A DNA stretch of 64,000 bases from the NCBI GenBank assembly GCA_028641055.1, contig CM054058.1:82502020-82566019 (forward strand). The letters run 5' to 3'. The DNA comes from Alopecurus myosuroides (Eukaryota > Streptophyta > Magnoliopsida > Poales > Poaceae). Under the pieces are notes generated by a model. It was not told the origin of the DNA and did no database searches. It saw only the letters and a program-made list of their open reading frames with translations. A program made the translations under genes and the position numbers. Within the stretch, counting starts at the first letter, position 1, and every line of letters begins with the position of its first letter. Positions 8,437 to 19,989 of the stretch are shown here, in pieces.

Positions 8437-11400
8437 CTAGACAAGCAAAACAACAAGTAGCATCAACACTAGGAGTACAAGGAGTATAAGCACGGCGATG
8501 GCGAATGTGGTCATCCGGGCCCTCGTCTTCTCCGTCTTCTCTCTCGCTAGGTAAGTGGCGTATCGAGCTTCCGCCTCCACCATGGTCTTGTACCCCTTGT
8601 AGCTGTTGCCGCTGAAACCGTGCACCTGTCTTCGGCATTGGTCCCAGTCGTCGTAGACTCCGGGAACCCTACCGACATACACAACATACCATGTCATCTG
8701 TGCATAGGACAAAAATACGAGTTTAGCATCGAAAGTGATAATAGACCGCAAATAACTATAAAAAAATAGAAGCATCAAGGTTTACGAATAAAACACGACA
8801 AATAAAGGTCTAAAAGTTATATGATGCAAGTGTATACTAACATTTTGTCAATCCTATATTCTCGGCGGGAACGGACGAACGCCTTGTAGCGTGTTGAATG
8901 TCCGGGTGTCACGTTGCTCTCGTAGGTGTGCTTCTATGTCACGGTTGCTCGGTGGTGCGTGGCCGTGGAAGAACAAGCCACCCCGAGTGATGACATCCGA
9001 TGAGAGTATCGTGCAGATCCTCCGCTGGATGCGACGGAACTCAGCCCGCACATATTCATCGGCGGTGTTGGCCATTTTTGTGGTCAGGTCTCGGAGATCA
9101 CTTGGTAGATGGGCCTGTTGGGCATCCTTTAAGTACTCCCTCATCTGAAAGATGACATACCAAGCTTCCAACTCAGATTCTTGCTCCGATTGCTTGAGGC
9201 AGGGGAAGTTTGTTACGTGGGTGCACACGTAGGCGCCTCGGACTATTTTCTCCTTTTTTAGGGGCTTGCCTAAATCGGCGGCGAAGCCGTTGAGGGCACT
9301 ATTAAGAACAGCTCTTATGTCGGTGTAGTCCTTCTGCACCGCCCTACCCGCATCAAGATAAGTGCATTGTGACCAATGCGGTTCCATGACGATGAGTATG
9401 CATCCTCCGTTTCTGCGCAGAACATTTTGAACAAGAGCCATCAATATCATCAATCGGAATACTAAGGAGATTCTAGAAAGAATGTAACGACGTGAAGCGG
9501 AGAGGACTACTTACTTGGGAAAGTATGGCATGAGAATGGCGTTCTTATCCTTGTTATCTATCAAAAACCCCGTTATGTAAGTCGTGATAAGAACTCGGTC
9601 CGCATGTGACCGCAAGTAGTCCTCATTCATGTAGTACGGGTCCATAATCGCCATGTGCGGGGTATTCTCCATGACCATATCATGCGTCATGCTGAGCGAT
9701 ACCAGGCGGACAATGCTTCGGTCGAGCTTACCCAAGTGGAAGACCCTGAATATGTCTTCGTATCTGATGAAGAACACCTCTGCGGGATTTGAATCCACAA
9801 AGCCCAAGGATCGGGGCACCTTGACCACGTATAGCGGGTAGGAGGGATGTTTCTCACGTAGAAGTTCATTCTCTTTGAACAAAATCCCGTCGTGGATGGT
9901 CCTCATGTCACCACCCATGACAGCGACAACCTCTGGCGGCAGCATCGGCTCACCTATCTCATGCACCTTCCTCCACGGGACGGCGGGCGGCAAACGGTCC
10001 AGGACTCGGGCGGCCGCTGGCTGGCTACTAGAGGAGGCACCACCTTTCTTCTTCTTGGCTACCGTCCTCTTCCGATGCTTCTTCGGCCTCAAGCAGATGG
10101 GAGTGCCGCTTTGTTTTACCGCCTCCGCGGCCGTAGCACGGAGTGTATTCGGGGTAACCAGCGTAGGCTGTGGAGCCGTAAAGACCGTCTGCTCCTCGGG
10201 AGTTTCTTGGGAATAGGTTAGCTTCTTCTATATATCCGGTTTTATGGTGGGTAACTCATAAGAACCGCCCTCTCCGCCATCTACCTTCTTCTGGATATCA
10301 AGAGTTCTGGCGGGTAACTTCGGAGGAACCGGCTTCTCGCCATCCAACTGATTTATGAAATCGTCAATGGGAGCAAGTTCAATATCCATGTACTCGTCAT
10401 GGGTCTCATGCTCGTGATGTTGCTCGTCATTGGACGTCTCGTGCTCGGGAGGAGGAGGATCCACCGGAGGTGGAGAGAGGACATTGCCATGTTGGACCTT
10501 GTCTTGTTGGCTTGCCGCGGGCGCAACCGGTGTAGTGGTGACGGTCATGGCTTGGCTTGGCGCCGACCCTGACGTCGTGTTCAGCCGAATAAGGGCTTTC
10601 GGCCATAGCAAGATTTGATTGTCCAGTTGGCCGAGATTCAGCTCGCTGTCGGCATCGGCGGGTTGATTAGGAGGATACAAGTTCTCGAATCCCGGTAGCA
10701 CCAGATCGACGCGAACCCGAAGCTCGTTGTCCGGTATATCTCTGCAATGGTACTTGCGGGATAGTGGCTGCAAGATGCTCCCCTTTGCAACATCCTTCAA
10801 CTCGCTGCCCACTTTTAGCAGGAAGGTGCATCCCGTCGCGTCAGCCTGCGATAACATGCATGGATAGGTCAGAGAGTAGGGTTATATTGAACTGGCTACA
10901 GCTTTTGAGACGGTCAATAATTTACCGTGAGGGCATTGAGCTCGGCTAACGTCGACGGACCACAGGTGATGGTGGGCTCGTCGAGCAACGGGGTGGTGGC
11001 CGCGCCGGACACGGCCGACGGTCCATCGGGGGCAGGCGCGTCGGGCACGGCCGACGGTCCATCGGGGGCAGGCGCGTCGGGCACGGCGGGGGCGACAGGC
11101 ACGGCCGACGTCGACGGACCACCGGCGGCGGCCGCGGCGGGCACGACCAACATCGACGGTATGTTGAACGTCGGTAACGGCCCCTGTGAGCCGCCGGCGA
11201 TGTAGCCACATATTTTTTCAAATACGGCTGGGATGAGCGCATTCATCTTTTCCCCCACCGTTTTCTCAATCTTCTTCTCCATGTTTGTTTCCAAGTCATG
11301 GACCTTCTTCTTCAGCTCCTCCGTCTCCTCGCTCTTCTTCGCCGCCCGCGACTCCTTAGTGCTGGGCTCAGCCAAGCCATAGTTGACGTGCTTCTTATTA

Positions 11401-12575
11401 AGTCCGCCGCCAGTGATACGGCCTAAGTGCGGCCTTTTCAGAGGGTCCTGGCTCTTTGCCTTGTTGTACCCCCTGATGAAAGGCTTATCCCACGCGACTT
11501 TGGCCGTCGACGTCTGCGACGAGGAAGATTCAAGTTGTTGTTCTTCTAGCTGCAGAAGCAACATATAAACGGTTTAGAATTGGTTTCGTACTAGAATGAA
11601 ATCATGGACTTGATGATGATGAGTTGCATGAAATGGTAAATTTCTTACCACTAGCTTCTCAACATTCTTCACGCTATCGTCCGTGACCAAAATAACACCC
11701 TCCACCATCTTCGGGTCCGAGACAAGTTCCCCGGTCGGAGTTACTTTTCTGTACCTCGACCTCATGAATTTCTGGAATTGCGGGTCATGGGCATACTTGG
11801 CGTAAGGGTTCTCAATCCCTTTTTCAATGTAGGCCTGGTCCTCTTTCGCCCAAACTGGCTCCTTCCCGTCGTAGCCACGACAGCCGAGATTGTGGTGACC
11901 GATGTTCTTCGACGCTAGATCCTTCCCCCATCCTGTTTGCTTCTTAGTGACATCAAGCGACTCGTTATCTAGGAAAGTCTTGAGGTCATCGGGCGTAATC
12001 CGCGGGAAGTGGCGATGGATCTCTTCGAATGGTGTCGATTCCTTAATCATCGACCTCACCATAGTCTTGTAATTGCTCAGGGCTTTGGTGAATCTAGTGA
12101 GGGCGAGTTTGTTCACGAGGTTTCCCTTCAGATTCTCGTTGTTGTAGGGGGGAGGGAACTCGTACCGCGCGTGCAGCCTCGAGATGAGTTGGGCGCGCAG
12201 AGTTAGTTTCTTCTTGAGAGTCGGCTCGTTGACATTGACGACGTCTCGAAGTATCGCGCCAAGTTGGAGGAAGTACCCCTTCACAAGGTCCAATGGCATT
12301 AGAGGCGTGCCACTGGAAGGGTCCACCTCCGTGAATTTCTCTCGAACGGTGCCGACCTTGTTCGGAGCTCGCTTCCGACGCTTGTTTCCCGTCGTGCTGC
12401 TCCCTGAGGGACCCCCCGCGCCACTATCAGTGGTTTCCTCCTCGCCACCGGTGAGCCCGTCATCATTGTGGGGCTCGACATCATGGTCAGTTTCTGTCCG
12501 ATCTTCCTCTTGCGACTCTCGGGCCATAAGGATGTAGTGGTCCAATAAAGCCGGATCCGTAGTAGAAGAAGACAT
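8437..12575 (-). pseudogene. CACTA F TNPA-like gene with Ulp1-like and RNase H1-N-like domains
   Basis: A spliced minus-strand gene. Exon 1 (12575-11649) starts MSSSTTDPALLDHYILMARE and holds the Ptta/En/Spm-like region (QKFMRSRYRKVTPTGELV). Exon 2 (11549-10926) is coiled coil plus Ala/Pro-rich repeats. Exon 3 (10845-9515) carries a basic segment and the front of a Ulp1-like domain. Exon 4 (9412 to about 8854) continues it (GGCILIVMEPHWSQCTYLD). The last exon (8697-8437) encodes WYVVYVGRVPGVYDDWDQC, an RNase H1 N-terminal/viroplasmin-type fold, and ends in a strongly hydrophobic tail. Donors and acceptors are canonical (GTAAGA, GTAAAT, GTAAGT; TGCAG, CGCAG, GCGCAG). In-frame stops at 10228-10230 and at the end of exon 4 (8854-8856) break it. 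Where E has an LCGY catalytic block, F has EAWYV, so protease activity is doubtful. The joining of the last exon is the least certain part. Confidence 0.75.
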
Positions 12576-13437
12576 GCCCTAGCTAGCAGTAGACAAAACG
12601 TATACTGTTAGTCACCGGAAAAATTCGGCGTGACCTCGGCTATATATAAATGGTCATGCAGGAGTGCCAGAAATTCGCCGGAACGGAAATGAATCAACGT
12701 TCCGACAAAACATTGGCACTCAATGTACCTGCAACAGAAATTGAATGCACACATGCATGGCCACAAAAACAGTTCCTTGCATTGCTGTCATCACATGGCA
12801 CAAAAACTCCCAGGAAATTCATATATCATGCCAAAAAAACCTTCATATATATTGATCAAAGTAAAATACTGCACTTAATTAATAACAAATCACGGAGAAT
12901 TCTAGCAGTGTCCAAAGCTTCAGTGTTCTATTCACATGTAATTAGTAGGTGATTCAGCTAGTGTAAGAAATATAGCATTTTATACTATGAGCTGAACTAC
13001 CAGAATCCAGAAATAATGGTACATGATCAGATCCAGTTCTAGCTAAAGCATGTAGCAGCAGTAGTATGAGGGCGTTGGAAGAGGGGGGGGGGGGTGGTTG
13101 ACCTGGGTTCGTCGTGCGCGTGGGCGACGGCGGCGTCGGTGACGACGGCCGGCGTGGACGACGACGATGAGAGGGACGGCGCGCGCGCGCTGCGTGCTCC
13201 CCGCTCCTCCTCCCCTGCTGCTCGATCCCGCTCCTCCTCCGCTGCTGCTCCTGCTGCTGCTCCTGCTGCTGCTCCCGCTCCTCCTCCTCCTCCTCCTGCT
13301 CGACAACGACGACGGCGGCGTGCGATGAGAGAGGCGACATCGTCGTGCGACGAGAGAGGCGACGGCGGCGTGCGGTTAGGGCTCCATATGAAACAGAGTG
13401 ATTATGCGGGTTGTGAGTTAGCAGATCGAGGACTTAC
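12576..13437. other. 5' region of the CACTA F TNPA-like gene
   Basis: The right part is GC-rich with CTC/CTG trinucleotide runs (about 13195-13320) and a G11 run near 13085; a minus-strand frame there (13340-12954) has Glu/Gln, Arg and Pro runs and looks like low-complexity leader rather than a protein. The left part is AT-rich. No convincing gene. Confidence 0.4.
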
Positions 13438-13990
13438 AGGCGCACAACGAGTGAAATGCGCCTGCGCTATCCCTTACCCCAGGCGAACAATGAGAGGTGC
13501 GCCTGCGCTAATGTTCTTAGCGATTCGTTGTGCGCGGGCCCACAGAGGTATACCCCAGGCGCACTGATTGGAAAATGCGCCTGCGCTAAGCATTAGAACC
13601 GGTTTGTATCACAAACCGGTTCTAAAGGTATGTCCCCTGGGCCCACCTAGCTACCCGCACAAATGGCCGCAGGCCTTTAGCACCGGTTTGTATAACAAAC
13701 CGGTCCTAAAGGCCTGCGGTCATTTGCTGCCTGTAGGTATGGGGCCCAGGGGACAGACCCTTTAGAACCGGTTTGTGATACAAACCGGTTCTAATGTGCT
13801 TGGCTCGATGCCCTGTTATGCGCGGCCCCACAGATCCTTACCGCAGGCGAATTATCTAGGTAATGCGCCTGCGCTAAATTTCGTAGGATTTTGGTTTGCG
13901 CGGTCCCACATGGCATTACCCCAGGCGCATGTCCTATAAAAAGCGCCTGTGATATGTATTACCCCAGGCGCGTTTTCCAGATGATGCGCC
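13438..13990. repeat. Internal cluster of F subterminal-type motifs
   Basis: The same ACCCCAGGCGCA / GCGCCTGCGCTAA motifs found at both ends of F occur here on both strands, between the two genes and around a long hairpin (13590-13798). A third cluster inside a CACTA element is unexpected; it may mark a former end of a nested or fused relative, or a regulatory site between the genes. Confidence 0.85.
13590..13798. repeat. Long hairpin with ~90-bp arms, built from three palindromes
   Basis: The left arm (from GCATTAGAACCGGTTTG) and the right arm are near-complementary over about 90 bp, including GTCCCCTGGGCCC on one side and GGGCCCAGGGGAC on the other. Each arm begins with a palindrome (AACCGGTTTG...CAAACCGGTT) and the loop contains a third one (CACCGGTTTGTATAAC). 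The style is like foldback MITEs and CACTA subterminal units of grasses. Confidence 0.9.
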
Positions 13991-14261
13991 TGTGCTTAGA
14001 TTTTCTAACACAGCCCCACGTACCCGGCCTGGGACACATCGAGCAATACGAATGCTATAATATGTGGCTCCCCCACGTTGGTTTTCACTTAAAAAATACA
14101 TACATATGAAATTTAACATGTGCAAAAATATTTAATGTCACATCGAGTTTAAATAGATTGGTTTAGCGAGATACCGCAAGTGTTTCTCTCTAAAAACACA
14201 TTGTATGCATAGTAGCTATTAGCATGTTATATCGCGAGTATTTCCCTCTCTCAACCTTTCG

Positions 14262-15405
14262 TCACAATATTAGTCTTGCCTTTCTTGGTCGATGTTGAAT
14301 ACGTGACCGCCATATTGTGACTTCTTCTTGTGAATGGAAGACCTGCCCTAGGTAGTGTGGTCCTGCTTCTTCTTGTGGTGTATCGTCTTCACCGGGTTCT
14401 TCCATCATCGGGTCTCCGACTAAGCCGTCGAAGTCCTTCTCATCGGCGACTCCATCCATTCCGACGAGGGCCCTTTTCCCTCTCCTTACGACAACACGAC
14501 TAGGCTTTGCCGGGTCGGTTATGAAGAAGCATTGCTCCACGTGCTTAGCCAATACCCAGGGCTCATTTTGCGCGGTGGGGTTCTTGGACTTGGGTTTGTT
14601 GGCTTCAGACATCGACATAGTGGTGAAATATTCGTCTTCTTTCGTGACGTTTGTAGCCCATCTGACATGGAACATCGGCAGCTTTACCCCAACGTAGTCA
14701 AGCTCCCCGATCTTTCTGTAGTATCTTCTAACCTCTTCGCCCGTGTAAGATTCCATCGTTATAGACGAGTTTTGATAGTCGCTACTTTTGTCTCTTTCCT
14801 CCGTGTAGAATGTGTACCCATTGATGTCGTATGGATAGGGGCCATATGACAAGGCCAATACAATTTTATCTTTCTCACATGTCATTGGCGGGGGATCGGC
14901 ATCAATCTGCTTCTTGAACCATGTCGCGAAAGAGGAGCTTCAGACACAGCCACGGGGGGAGGTTGTACATCCATACAAACACGGGCCAGGTGCTATGTTT
15001 GCTGCTCTGATTTCCAAACGGATTGAGACCGTCGGTGCTCGCACCAAGCCTGATGTTCCTTGGGTCGTTCCCGAATTCCTCATCGAATGCGTCTAATGCT
15101 TTCCACTGACGTGCATCCGAAGGGTGTGTACTTAGCACTGGTTTTTCAACACGTTCTGGATCGCTCAGCACCGCCTTCTTTCTGTCCTCGTGCCAGCGCA
15201 TGAGCTTTGCTTCCTTGGGGTCCACGAAGTACCGCTGCAGACGGCCGGGATCAATGAGTGGAAAGTACCACACAACTTTCGTAGGAGCTTTCTTCATCCC
15301 CCTCTTGTAACGATCAGCACCGCACACCGGACATTTGATCTGGTCCGCGTTATGGTAAATTATGCAGTGTGGTGGATAGGGGTGGTGGTGGGTGGCTGGC
15401 CGCAC
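14262..15405 (-). pseudogene. TNP2-type CACTA transposase, internally deleted
   Basis: The 5' part (15405-14902) encodes a transposase_21/TNP2-like N-terminal region: CPVCGADRYKRGMKK, VWYFPLIDPGRLQRYF, DPRNIRLGASTDGLNPFGNQ and YNLPPWLCLKLLF. The 3' part (about 14930-14262) matches the C-terminal DUF4216-like region (DINGYTFYTEERDKSS, ELDYVGVKLPMF, PWVLAKHVEQCFF). The two join abruptly near 14930, in different frames, so several hundred codons with the catalytic core are gone. A full TNP2 would bind the terminal inverted repeats and cut; this remnant cannot. It lies upstream of the TNPA-like gene on the same strand, the usual order. Confidence 0.88.
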
Positions 15406-15454
15406 TTATATTGGGGACAAATAATATTACCATGCGAATATATATGTTCTGGGA

Positions 15455-15800
15455 AGCGCCTGCGCTAAGTGGTGCTACCCCAGGCTATTCTTTGTCCCAG
15501 GCGAACAACGTACCTGTGCGCCTGCGCTAAAGGGAGCTACCCCAGTCCACTTTTTACCCCAGGCGCTTCAGTACTTACTCGCCTGTGGTATCTGTTATAC
15601 CGCAGGCGAACTGAGAAGCCATTCGCCTGCGGTAAAGGAAGCGTGCCAGGGTCGGCCGTGGTTGGCTCTGCCACACTTTACCCCAGGCGCTTCCTGTTTC
15701 TGTTCGCCTGGGGTAACTGGCCTACCCCAGGCGCACCAACTTGCGCTTCGCCTGCGCTAATTAACCCAGGCGCACAGTTTTCCTTGTTCGCCTGTGGTAG
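15455..15800. repeat. Right subterminal repeats of CACTA F
   Basis: Motifs of the type TACCCCAGGCGCA, GCGCCTGCGCTAA and TTCGCCTGGGGTA in both orientations, mirroring 8007-8240. They end about 30 bp before the terminal CACTACTAG. Confidence 0.9.
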
Positions 15801-16018
15801 GATATGCTGCTATAAGCAAATCTCTAGTAGTGACAAGTTCAAAGAATGGACAAATAGCACGATTATCGAAAGGCCGGGAAAGCCGCAAAGTATATCACGG
15901 ACTAAAAGTACGTTACAAGTTACGACATCAGTATCAGGGGTGCACAGGCGCACCCTCAAAAGCATAATAGTTTGAAAAACAAAGCATCGCGTGACCAAGG
16001 TATTATGATGGTACTGCC

Positions 16019-19000
16019 CTATTCGGCCTCCTGAGTACGGTCTTCCGGGTCTTGATCCTGGGCTTGCTGCTTAGCCTTCCTGGCAGCATTACCCGGACTC
16101 ACCGCACCAGGGCGGACAGGTGGAGGGACGGCTGGTGTAGAGGCAGACGGCCCTGATCCTAACTCGGCCTCTCTCTTCGCAGTTGCCTCCCTCTTCCTGG
16201 CCGAGTTAGAGACCCACTTCTCCAAGATATCAAAGGGCGGGGGTGCTTCCTCTGTAACAACTTTGCCATCAGCGTCGTATGCACTCATGATTGTGTTTAG
16301 ATCCAAACTATCGGCCAAAGTGGTAGCCGAGGGGCGCACTGCGGCTTGTATGGCCTTGAAATCTTTGGGTGTGAATTTGGAACCATCCGCCTTGAATTCG
16401 GGAAACCCGGATATTACCTTTGCCGGGTCAAGCTTCGGAAAGAAAGCCTTGGCCAGGGTAAAGGCCCGGGTCATACCAATCCGGCATGACGAGCGTTTCC
16501 AGATTTCAATCCAGCCAGGCACAGTGGAGCAGGCTTGAATGAGATTTTCTTCACCCGGATATACTTCTGTAGGCCATTTCACGGCATCCAGTATAAATTT
16601 TGTGCCGGCAAAGAAAGTCCGGAGCACGGTCTTTAGGGTTCTAGCCTTGACAATGGCATACTCCTCTGGGGCCGCAAGGTTGGCACCTAAAGTTGTAACA
16701 AAAGGAAGAACGTATCAGTAATCCCGAGTATGATATAATAAAGCAAAGACATGAAGCCAATCGGCAGCAAAAACTTACTAAGCAAGATCTGATAAGTATC
16801 GGCGACTTGGTCCGATAGTTTCTTCAGGGCGGTTTGAGCGGCATTGCACTTCTTCTTGTATTTGGAAACATCCTTCTTCAAAGTTTTCATGTCATCCTCA
16901 AGGGTTTCCCTTCGTTTTACCTCGGCAAGAAGAAGTTGTTCGGTCTTAATTAAAGTTTCATCAGACCGGGTTATCTGCGCCTGTAAGTAGCAAGGAACGC
17001 AAGTATCAGTTGGATATTATGGTAAGCTGAATATGGCGTAAAGTACCAAGCATAACTTTTGCAAGTCATACTCGGAACTTGGGGACTAGGTACGCAATAT
17101 GAGATACCAAGTGTCCTTACCTGGTGCTCTGCAGCCATGCGCTCCAAGATCTCGCTCTCCGAAGTCTTCATAGTGAGGAGAGTGTTCATCAATTGATCAA
17201 AAGTGTCTTTACCCGTATCAGAGGACCCGGGGCCTTGGAAATTCCGAGAAGGAGTTTTCTTCTTAGTGGGAGGCGGAACCCGGGTCATTTGTATGTCGGA
17301 ATCCGACGCTCCTTCTTCTGCACCCAAGATTGTGGCTTTGTTCTTCTTGCTTGCATGGGAAGCAATCGGATACTCGGCTTCTTGTGTGTCTGGGTTTGTC
17401 GGCGACGCTTGTTTTTCGCCGCTAGACGCGGCTGTAGTCTTATCAGTCGGGCTCCCCTTACCCGGGCCCTCGGTCTCCATATCCTCTTGGTCGCTGATGT
17501 TGTCAGTGAGCAGCTAAATACACAGTCAGGAAAGGGTGATGAAATGTGATGGAGCATCAAGAAGGGGATTTTACCCGGTATTCACCGCAAAGTCCAAAGA
17601 AAATCCGTCGCTGGACTCGGGAGAGCCTGAAAATTATCAAGTCAGATGCCATGTGGGAATGGTTTAAGGAGAGTGTTTCGACCGAGAAAAAATAGGGTAA
17701 GTACCAGCCCGCCGAGTCGGGGTCGATGAAATACCCGGGTTAAGGGCATCATCACCCGGGTGATTTCGAGTTGACCTGCGCTTGGTCATGGGCGACTCCT
17801 TCAAGCATGGCCAGTGGAACAACGTCAAGGTAGCTCATGTATATCATTAAAGGAATACGAATTGAATGCGAGGAGGAGATATGAAACCTTGGAGGTGGCC
17901 TCTTGAGTTTTTCTTTTTGATCCGACTTTGATTGTCGGCTCCAGTTCCTCCTCGTCGCTGGCGGATTCTACTTTGCCGTCGGAGTTCTCTTCCTCGTCAT
18001 CTTCTCGTTCTGGATATCATCAAAGTTATAGTTGGAAATGAAGGGGTTATGATGAGCTTAAAGGAACCAAATAAAATCCGGAGAGTACCTTCGTCCGAGT
18101 TAACGGCTTCTTCTTGCTCCTCTGGACTTTCGGAGCTAGGAGAGGTGTTGATTTTCCAAAAATCATCATCAGCCTGAAAAGTGTCAGTACAAGGGTTATC
18201 AATTGTATCGAGTGGAAAAGAGCAAAGGTAAAGGCATCAAAGTCGGGTTTTCACCTTGGGGGCTGGGTTCTCGAGTGTGAAGGGCTCCAATCCGGATATG
18301 TTCCGGATTACCTCAAGCTTTTCTGTCAGAAAACCCTTGATGGTTTTGTGAGTGTCGCCAGCTGCGAAGATGTTGTCGGAGTACCGGAGCGGGTCTGTAG
18401 ATTGCCCCGAATACTCGCACATCAACTTTGTGCGGATGGAATTGGGTTGAATCCGGAAGTCAACCCAAGCCTTCACCAGGTTGAGCCCGATGAGGCCTTG
18501 GGCCGTGAGAGTGTTGATTTTGGCTAGTAGAGGTTGAATTGCCTCCCTGTCCGAGTCAGAGGCGAAGGCACTAAATTTCTCGGAGATGTCAAGAAGACCC
18601 TCTGAGTAACCCGGCAGCTTCTTTTGGCCGGGTGGGGAGGTGTCTTGGCAGTAAAAGTATGAGAGCTGCCAGTGCTTGACATGAGAGTTAAGGGTGAGGG
18701 GTGGCATCAAAGAATTCTTGCGGCGCTGGATGGAAACCCCGCCGCAAGCGAGAAGCGCCCCGTCACCGCTCTCGCGGCACGGTTTGCACTGAAAAAGCTC
18801 AATGAAAAGAGCTAGACTTGGCGAAGTGCACAAGTATGATTCGGAAAGGACGATGAAGTGAGAGATGTTTAATACGGAATTAGGCCCGATGTCAAAAACG
18901 CGAAGGCCGTAATGACTTAGAACATCACGGAAAAAAGGGTGACCCGGTGGGCAGAAGCCCCGGGTCACATGTTCCACGAAACAAACTACCTCGCCTTTTG

Positions 19001-19183
19001 TCGGGGTGGCCGGGTCTCCTTGCCCGGCACCCTCCACTGGATATCCTCTTGAGGAGGAAGAACTCCCAGCTCCACCAGCTCCTCCAACTTGGCCTTGGTG
19101 ACCGTAGACCGCGCCCAGTTGGCGGATATGGAGTTGGTGGCTTTAGCTTTGGTTGGAGTTTTCCCCTGCTTTTTGGGAGCCAT
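16019..19183 (-). pseudogene. Antisense spliced gene of A (PF04195-like), one frameshift
   Basis: Eight coding exons on the strand opposite to gag: about 19183-18255, 18173-18089, 18009-17888, 17798-17705, 17626-17575, about 17503-17121, 16980-16779 and 16686-16019, all with GT/AG borders matching those of B. Exon 1 encodes MAPKKQGKTPTKAKATNSIS and then GHPFFRDVLSHYGLRVFDIG, resembling the plant 'putative gypsy type transposon' domain (PF04195). Exons 2-6 are acidic and serine-rich, exon 7 is a coiled coil, exon 8 ends in an acidic tail. A one-base deletion near 19008 puts the two parts of exon 1 out of frame, so this copy is broken. The acceptor of exon 6 is uncertain. Function unknown. Confidence 0.85.
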
Positions 19184-19713
19184 GTGGTTGACCTGCAAAG
19201 TACAAGGTAAAAGGATAAGAGGACTAAGACCCGGAAGCTGTGAGCCGGCCGAGTATCGGCAGGGTAATATTGAGACACGAAAATTGCGCGTAATCCGGGT
19301 GTTAGCTCGCAGAGTAAAGTTCGAAATTATCCGGGTATCAAGTATTATGGCGAAAATTATGGGGATCTAAGCGTTGAAGGAGCTTTTGAGGACGATGGAT
19401 GGCTGCATAGGCACTTAGCGTGAATAAAAGGAACTGGAAAGGGGAGGTCCAGCCGGGTGATTGAGGCAAAGGCGGAAACTTCGAGTAGTTCGAGCCCAGA
19501 TTGGAAATTCCATCTTCAGATTTGTGGGGAAAATAAGAATTGCAGGTAGTAGGAGAGTGGATTGGAGTATGCATTTTATCTATTGGGAGAGCTAGAAAGA
19601 CTATTAGTAGCCTAATTCGGCATGGCCGAGAAATCCTTGGCGGGCTGATTTGGATCTAATCTGAGGTAAAATCAAAAATTGCAAGGGCAAATTAATGGGT
19701 GCAAGAGGCTTAC

Positions 19714-19989
19714 CGGAGGAGATCCGAGTGAAGCCTTGCGGAGGCAGATGGCGCAAGCCTGGTGTCCCTTCGCGGTTCCTGACGGGCCGGATGGAGATTT
19801 GCCGGTGGATCTTGGCGGCGGCGCGGGGCGAGCTGTGGCGGAGCGCAGCCTCCGGCCGATGGGCTCCGGTGATGCGCGCGGGATTTCCGTGGTGGCGCTC
19901 AGTGAGAATGAGCTCAGAGGGAGAAAGGAAGCGGAGTGGGGGGAAATGAGCCGTTAGGGTTCGGGTTACCCCCAAGGAGCTTATTTATA
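19714..19989 (-). promoter_or_regulatory. TATA box and leader exon of the A antisense gene
   Basis: CTATAAATAAG (TATA part at 19981-19989) lies about 377 bp inside the right LTR. A leader would run to the donor CTCCG/GTAAGCC at 19714, with the acceptor just before the coding ATG region (CTTTGCAG near 19193-19200). The arrangement is the same as in B at 2020-2817. Confidence 0.55.

Larger units (their letters stand above)
7985..15832 (-). mobile_element. CACTA element F (7,848 bp)
   Basis: The left end is CACTAGTAGGGAAAAGG. The right end, read inward, is CACTACTAGAGATTTGC. ACA flanks both sides (7982-7984, 15833-15835), the 3-bp duplication expected for CACTA transposons. Short subterminal motifs such as ACCCCAGGCGCA and ACCGCAGGCGAA occur in both orientations just inside each end. 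Genes read on the minus strand: a TNP2-type transposase remnant near the right end and a TNPA-like/Ulp1 gene in the left half. Removing F restores A's spacer, which matches B. TNP2 lacks its core, so F probably cannot move on its own. Confidence 0.95.

Noticed and set aside
12954..13340. Glu/Gln/Arg/Pro-rich minus-strand frame upstream of the F gene
   Set aside because: Low-complexity translation of trinucleotide runs, with three overlapping frames open at once.
8007..15800. CRISPR-like array of short repeats
   Set aside because: Repeats are 10-13 bp, in both orientations and irregularly spaced, inside a CACTA element of a plant genome.
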